Both the position numbers and the translations under genes were made by a program. From Prevotellaceae bacterium UBA1726 (lineage in GTDB: Bacteria; Bacteroidota; Bacteroidia; Bacteroidales; Bacteroidaceae): DNA of 10,622 bases. Positions 7,055 through 10,622 of the stretch are shown here, piece after piece. The number at the start of each line of letters is the position of its first letter. The stretch's first letter is position 1. Location of the stretch: positions 22,916-33,537 of the forward strand of contig DCIM01000047.1 of NCBI GenBank assembly GCA_002316005.1, written 5' to 3'. Under the pieces are notes generated by a model. That model was not told where the DNA came from. It made no database searches and saw only the letters and a program-made list of their open reading frames with translations.

Positions 7055-8182
7055 ATGATGATGAATATTCCATATCTGTCATTACAAAGAATAACGGCAA
7101 TGCACGCTGATGAAATTCAGCAGGCTGTTCGCGAGGCTGTAGATAGCGGTTGGTATCTACAAGGTGAGCGTATTGCCCGATTCGAAAGGGAATATGCCGA
7201 GTATGTTGGTGCAAAGCATTGTGTCTCTTGCGCCAACGGACTTGATGCCTTGACGCTGATGATTCGTGCCTATAAGGAACTTGCCAAACTGAAGGATGGC
7301 GACGAGGTGATTGTTCCTGCAAACACTTATATTGCCACAATTCTGAGCATTACCGAGAATAATCTTCGCCCTGTATTGGTTGAGCCAAGACTTGACAATC
7401 TTCAAATCAACGATTCTCTCATAGAGGAGGCAATAACCGAACGGACAAAAGCTATAATGATTGTCCATCTTTACGGTTATAATTCCTATACTAATAAGAT
7501 AGGTGAGATTTGTAAGAAGCATAACCTGTTATTATTAGAAGACTGTGCTCAATCCCACGGATTGGAAAGAGTATCTACTCCCCGCCCTTTGGGGGCTTTT
7601 GACTCGCTATCAAAATGCAGGTACGGGGGAGGGTCCGCTTGGTCTTTCTACCCTGGAAAGAACCTCGGTGCACTTGCTGATGCTGGAGCAATAACTACCG
7701 ACGATGAAGAACTTGCGGAGGTTTTCCGTGCAATAGCCAACTATGGTTCATCGCAGAAATATGTTTTCCCTTATCAGGGGCGCAACTCCCGAATGGATGA
7801 ACTTTCGGCTGCTGTTCTCTCAGTAAAACTGAAATTTCTTGATGCCGACAACCGCCGGCGTCAGGAAATTGCCGATTACTATATCGACAATATCAAGAAT
7901 CCGAGCATCATCCTTCCATCACGCGAGGGTGTTCATCACATTTTCCCAATTCTCACTCCTCGCCGCGATGAGTTGCAGACTTATCTCAAGGAGAATGGCG
8001 TAGGAACAGTTATCCACTACCCTATCCCGCCTCATAAACAGGAGTGCTACAAAGAATGGAACAACCTGTCTTTCCCTGTCACAGAGCGAATCCATCGCGA
8101 GGAACTCTCGTTGCCTCTCAATCAGGCTATGACACAGGAAGAGGTCATTTACATAACAGAAACAATTAACAAATTCAAATAA
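7055..8182 (+). CDS. DegT/DnrJ/EryC1/StrS sugar aminotransferase (FdtB/QdtB-like)
   Basis: PLP-dependent aminotransferase predicted to turn dTDP-3-keto-6-deoxyhexose into dTDP-3-amino-3,6-dideoxyhexose, with glutamate as likely donor. 375 residues, fold type I: N-terminal IPYLSLQR, CANGLDALTLM (59-69) for phosphate binding, VPANTYIATI, the PLP-stacking LLLEDCAQSHG (159-169, D163), Schiff-base lysine K202 in SFYPGKNLGALADAGAI, NYGSSQKY, GRNSRMDE and the C-terminal HYPIPPHKQECY. Three consecutive ATGs (7055, 7058, 7061) make the exact start uncertain; family members begin close to the third. Residues ~171-196, between the PLP-binding Asp and Lys, are replaced by a peptide encoded by a palindromic repeat, lengthening this loop by about ten residues and removing the usual G-D-A-x-x-F stretch. 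Activity is therefore likely but not certain. Confidence 0.93.
   Translation: MMMNIPYLSLQRITAMHADEIQQAVREAVDSGWYLQGERIARFEREYAEYVGAKHCVSCANGLDALTLMIRAYKELAKLKDGDEVIVPANTYIATILSITENNLRPVLVEPRLDNLQINDSLIEEAITERTKAIMIVHLYGYNSYTNKIGEICKKHNLLLLEDCAQSHGLERVSTPRPLGAFDSLSKCRYGGGSAWSFYPGKNLGALADAGAITTDDEELAEVFRAIANYGSSQKYVFPYQGRNSRMDELSAAVLSVKLKFLDADNRRRQEIADYYIDNIKNPSIILPSREGVHHIFPILTPRRDELQTYLKENGVGTVIHYPIPPHKQECYKEWNNLSFPVTERIHREELSLPLNQAMTQEEVIYITETINKFK
7576..7640 (+). repeat. Palindromic repeat element (copy 3) inside the aminotransferase gene
   Basis: 65-bp element within the coding region. It shares two exact blocks with the copy at 8198-8262: GGGGCTTTTG (7592-7601) and CAAAATGCAGG (7611-7621), in the same order and spaced almost identically. 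CCGCCCTTTGGGGGC forms an outer hairpin and TTTTGA...TCAAAA an inner one; a GGGGGAGGGTCCGCTT tail follows. It encodes the residues TPRPLGAF through YGGGSA (175-195) in an open frame. Confidence 0.8.
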
Positions 8183-8197
8183 AGATTTTCCTTCCCT

Positions 8198-8262
8198 TAC
8201 TCCACTCTCCTTTCGGGGCTTTTGCCGACGGGCAAAATGCAGGGGCTGGGGGCGAGGCTTTT
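8198..8262 (+). repeat. Palindromic repeat element (copy 4) upstream of topB
   Basis: 65-bp element taking up most of the 85-bp gap between the aminotransferase and topB and ending 5 bases before the topB ATG. Outer hairpin CTCC TTT CGGGG, inner hairpin GCTTTTGCC GAC GGGCAAAATGC (one bulged A), and tail GGGGGCGAGGCTTTT. It has the same length and the same shared blocks as the copy at 7576-7640. Its closeness to the start codon suggests it forms the structured leader of topB mRNA. Confidence 0.8.
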
Positions 8263-8267
8263 CTATT

Positions 8268-10430
8268 ATGATAGTATGCATTGCAGAGAAACCGTCGGTT
8301 GCTAAGGACATCGCCAAGGTTATTGGTGCCAACTCGGCTCATGACGGATACATGGAGGGTAACGGTTATCAGGTTACCTGGACTTTCGGTCATCTTTGTA
8401 CACTCAAAGAACCGAACGATTACACCGACAGTTGGAAGCATTGGTCGCTTTCGGCTTTGCCGATGATTCCTGAGCGTTTCGGTATAAAACTCATTGAGGA
8501 CTCGGGCGTAAAGAAACAGTTTCGCACCATCGAACGATTGATGCAGGCTGCTGATAGCATCATCAACTGCGGTGATGCCGGCCAGGAGGGAGAACTCATT
8601 CAGCGTTGGGTGATGCAGAAGGCTGGTGCCAAATGCCCTGTTCAGCGTCTGTGGATTTCTTCGCTCACGGAGGAGTCTATTCGTGAGGGTTTTCAGGCTC
8701 TCAAGGATCAGCGCGAATACCAGCCACTCTATCTTGCAGGTCTCTCGCGCGCTGTGGGCGATTGGCTCTTGGGAATGAACGCAACGCGCCTCTACACTCT
8801 TAAATACGGACAGAATCGTCAGGTTCTTTCCATCGGTCGTGTGCAGACTCCTACCCTCGCCCTCATCGTCAACCGACAGAAGGAAATCGAGGAGTTCGTA
8901 CCTCGTCAGTCATGGGTACTTTCAACTCTCTATCGCGATACAAAGTTCAATGCCATTGCTCACGATGAGGATGCTGAGGCTGAGGAAAGAGCCGAGATTG
9001 AGGCTGCGGCGGCTCAAGGCAAGACTATGAAGTCGAAAGGTCCTATCTACCGCCAGATTGAATATGCTACTGAGGAAGAGGGCAAGGCTGTTCTTGAGAG
9101 TATCAAGGATAGTCCTTTCGAGATCATCGACATAACGAAGAAGAAGGGTACTGAGGCACCGCCTCGTCTCTACGACCTTACCTCGCTTCAGGTTGACTGC
9201 AACCGTAAGTTTGGATTCTCGGCCGACCAGACTCTCCAACTTATCCAGAGCCTCTACGAGAAGAAGTTCACTACCTACCCTCGTGTAGATACAACCTTCC
9301 TCTCTGATGATATCTATCCAAAGTGTCCGGGCATCATGAACGGCCTCTTCAAGACTTCTTTCGCAGGACAGAGTCCTTATGCCGAACTGGTGAAGGCTCT
9401 TGGCGGAAAGTCGTTGAAGAAGAGCAAGAAGGTGTTCGACTCTTCAAAGGTTACCGACCACCATGCCATCATCCCTACGGGTGTTCCTCCTCAGAGTCTT
9501 TCCGATATGGAGCGAAAGGTGTTCGATCTCGTGGCGCGTGCCTTCATTGCAGCATTCTACGATGACTGCAGATTCGAGACAACAACGGTGATGGGTAAAA
9601 CCGACACAACCGTTGCTGAGGATAATCCGTTCAAGAGCAAGATTGATGAATCCATCCTCTTCCGCACAACAACTCGCGTCACTATCGACGAGGGGTGGAA
9701 GGTAGTATTCAAAAAAGTCGAAGAGGACTCTGCCGAACAAGATAATGAGCAAAACGGACAGGATTCTGTTTCTGAAGTGCTGTTCACCAAAGGCGAAAAA
9801 GGTCCTCATATCCCTATGCTCACGGAGAAATGGACTCAACCTCCAAAACCTTACACAGAGGCTACTCTGCTTCGTGCAATGGAGACGGCGGGTAAGTTTA
9901 TCGACAACGACGAACTGCGTGATGCCATGAAGGAGAATGGTATTGGTCGTCCTTCTACTCGTGCTGCTATCATCGAAACGCTCTTCAAGCGTCGTTACAT
10001 TCGCAAGGAGCGTAAGAATCTCATCGCTACTCCTACCGGTGTAGAACTGATTGGACTCATCCACGAGGAACTCCTCAAGAGTCCTGAACTCACGGGTATA
10101 TGGGAGAAGAAACTGCGCGATATTGAGCATCAGACATACGATGCCGGACAGTTTATCAACGAACTGAAGGCACAGATTACCGACATTGTGAACAAGGTTC
10201 TCACCGACTCTTCCAATCGTCGTGTCACCATCCTTGAGGATGAGCCAAAGGCTGAAAAGGGTAAGCGTAAATCTGCTCCTCGCAAGAAGGCTGAGCCTAA
10301 GGCAATCACAATCAAGGTTGGCGACAAATGTCCTAAGTGTGGACAAGGCACCATCATCCAGGGGCATACGGCTCTTGGCTGTTCGCGTTTCCGCGAGGGC
10401 TGCGACTATCGCGCTCCATTACCGAAATAA
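8268..10430 (+). CDS. topB: DNA topoisomerase III (type IA)
   Basis: Relaxes and decatenates DNA through single-strand passage, with a covalent 5'-phosphotyrosine intermediate. 720 residues. The Toprim domain is at 1-135, with E7 in IAEKPS and the acidic motif GDAGQEGE at 102-109 (D103, E107, E109). The active-site tyrosine Y337 is in FTTYPRVDTTFLSDDI, with R339 nearby. DHHAIIPTG, YTEATLLRAME and the GIGRPSTRA motif are TopB/TopA hallmarks. The C-terminus is a basic Lys/Arg/Ala linker and a single four-cysteine zinc motif (C688, C691, C705, C712). Charged, low-complexity stretches near 231-255 and in the EEDSAEQDNEQNGQD segment probably are surface loops. The ATG at 8268 starts directly at the conserved beta-strand MIVCIAEKPS. 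It is unrelated to the sugar genes and its leader is a repeat element. Confidence 0.96.
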   Translation: MIVCIAEKPSVAKDIAKVIGANSAHDGYMEGNGYQVTWTFGHLCTLKEPNDYTDSWKHWSLSALPMIPERFGIKLIEDSGVKKQFRTIERLMQAADSIINCGDAGQEGELIQRWVMQKAGAKCPVQRLWISSLTEESIREGFQALKDQREYQPLYLAGLSRAVGDWLLGMNATRLYTLKYGQNRQVLSIGRVQTPTLALIVNRQKEIEEFVPRQSWVLSTLYRDTKFNAIAHDEDAEAEERAEIEAAAAQGKTMKSKGPIYRQIEYATEEEGKAVLESIKDSPFEIIDITKKKGTEAPPRLYDLTSLQVDCNRKFGFSADQTLQLIQSLYEKKFTTYPRVDTTFLSDDIYPKCPGIMNGLFKTSFAGQSPYAELVKALGGKSLKKSKKVFDSSKVTDHHAIIPTGVPPQSLSDMERKVFDLVARAFIAAFYDDCRFETTTVMGKTDTTVAEDNPFKSKIDESILFRTTTRVTIDEGWKVVFKKVEEDSAEQDNEQNGQDSVSEVLFTKGEKGPHIPMLTEKWTQPPKPYTEATLLRAMETAGKFIDNDELRDAMKENGIGRPSTRAAIIETLFKRRYIRKERKNLIATPTGVELIGLIHEELLKSPELTGIWEKKLRDIEHQTYDAGQFINELKAQITDIVNKVLTDSSNRRVTILEDEPKAEKGKRKSAPRKKAEPKAITIKVGDKCPKCGQGTIIQGHTALGCSRFREGCDYRAPLPK

Positions 10431-10431
10431 A

Positions 10432-10463
10432 GGGTTAATGGGTTAAAAGGTTAATGGGTTAAA
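10432..10463 (+). repeat. Tandem array of GGGTTAAW octamers
   Basis: Four back-to-back 8-bp units, GGGTTAAT, GGGTTAAA, AGGTTAAT and GGGTTAAA, also readable as two 16-bp units differing by one base. The array lies in the 45-bp gap between topB and the dipeptidase start. No promoter consensus is visible here, so the array is probably transcribed and ends 12 bases before the downstream ATG. Confidence 0.85.
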
Positions 10464-10475
10464 GGATTATTATTT

Positions 10476-10622
10476 ATGAAAAGATTCCTCATAACAGCAA
10501 TCATCATCTTCTCTGCTCTCAGCAGTTGGGCTTGCACAAATATCATCGTTGGCAAGAAGGCCAGCGTTGACGGTTCGGTGTTCTGTTCCTACAACAACGA
10601 CGGCTTTGGCGGTTACGGTTCG
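10476..10622 (+). CDS. Secreted C69-family dipeptidase, 5' end only
   Basis: Only the first 49 codons are in the window. MKRFLITAIIIFSALSSWA is a signal peptide (basic start, hydrophobic core, Ala at the cleavage site). It is followed by C20 and TNIIVGKKASVDGSVFCSYN, which matches the start of peptidase family C69 (PepD/U34, Ntn-hydrolase fold), where the exposed N-terminal cysteine is the nucleophile. The mature enzyme would hydrolyse dipeptides or short peptides in the periplasm or at the cell surface. Cleavage after Ala19 would expose C20 directly. The alternative, a lipoprotein with C20 lipidated, is less likely because the -3 to -1 residues S-W-A make a poor lipobox. The ATG at 10476 follows the octamer array. 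Confidence 0.8.
   Translation, partial: MKRFLITAIIIFSALSSWACTNIIVGKKASVDGSVFCSYNNDGFGGYGS

Noticed and set aside
427..8262. CRISPR array or phage attachment sites
   Set aside because: The repeats are dispersed, palindromic and unevenly spaced, with no cas, integrase or transposase gene in the window.
4424..8267. tRNA or other structured RNA genes in intergenic gaps
   Set aside because: Gaps are 4-85 bp and hold only the repeat elements described; no cloverleaf or riboswitch-like pattern was seen.
9444..10367. A 307-codon minus-strand open frame opposite topB
   Set aside because: It is antisense to conserved topB motifs, has low-complexity Leu/Arg/Ser composition typical of shadow frames, and shows no domain.
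10432..10463. Telomere-like repeat signalling a linear end
   Set aside because: The resemblance to TTAGGG-type repeats is superficial: only four diverged octamers, inside ordinary gene-dense sequence.

Overview
The window looks like chromosomal DNA of a Bacteroidota member of the order Bacteroidales, most likely Prevotella or a close relative. Three things point there. The divergent promoters at 1102-1214 match the Bacteroidetes sigma-factor pattern (TTTG or TTG, 20 bp, TAnnTTTG). Start codons follow A-rich leaders with no clear Shine-Dalgarno sequence. The proteins read like Bacteroidales versions of their families. Coding density is high and no gene-free stretch reaches 300 bp. The assignment is from memory of these families; no database search was run.

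Layout: the left end holds the 5' 364 codons of xseA (exonuclease VII large subunit) on the minus strand, running off the window. A 138-bp divergent promoter region separates it from a plus-strand run: a MATE efflux transporter, an overlapping YfcE-type metallophosphoesterase, rfbB/rmlB (dTDP-glucose 4,6-dehydratase), purT (formate-dependent GAR transformylase), an FdtA/QdtA-type sugar 3,4-ketoisomerase, a FemAB/GNAT-type acyltransferase, a DegT-family sugar aminotransferase, topB (DNA topoisomerase III) and the first 49 codons of a secreted C69-family dipeptidase.

rfbB, the ketoisomerase, the aminotransferase and the acyltransferase together make a coherent route: dTDP-glucose to the 4-keto-6-deoxy sugar, then the 3-keto isomer, then a 3-amino-3,6-dideoxy sugar, then probably its N-acetyl form (dTDP-Fuc3NAc or dTDP-Qui3NAc type) for a surface glycan. 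purT sits inside this run, and the acyltransferase has a FemAB-like fold where characterised pathways use a hexapeptide-repeat enzyme. RmlA, glycosyltransferases and a flippase are not in the window.

The most unusual signal is a family of short GC-rich palindromic elements. Two 65-bp copies (7576-7640 and 8198-8262) are clearly related, a third core copy lies at 427-467, and a looser relative is at 5621-5690. All four are oriented the same way relative to transcription. Two lie inside conserved genes (xseA and the aminotransferase) and are translated in the same frame of the element, giving related peptides (TP-x-P-x-G ... GGG). This resembles in principle the palindromic elements that insert in frame into Rickettsia genes. 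An array of four GGGTTAAW octamers lies between topB and the dipeptidase.
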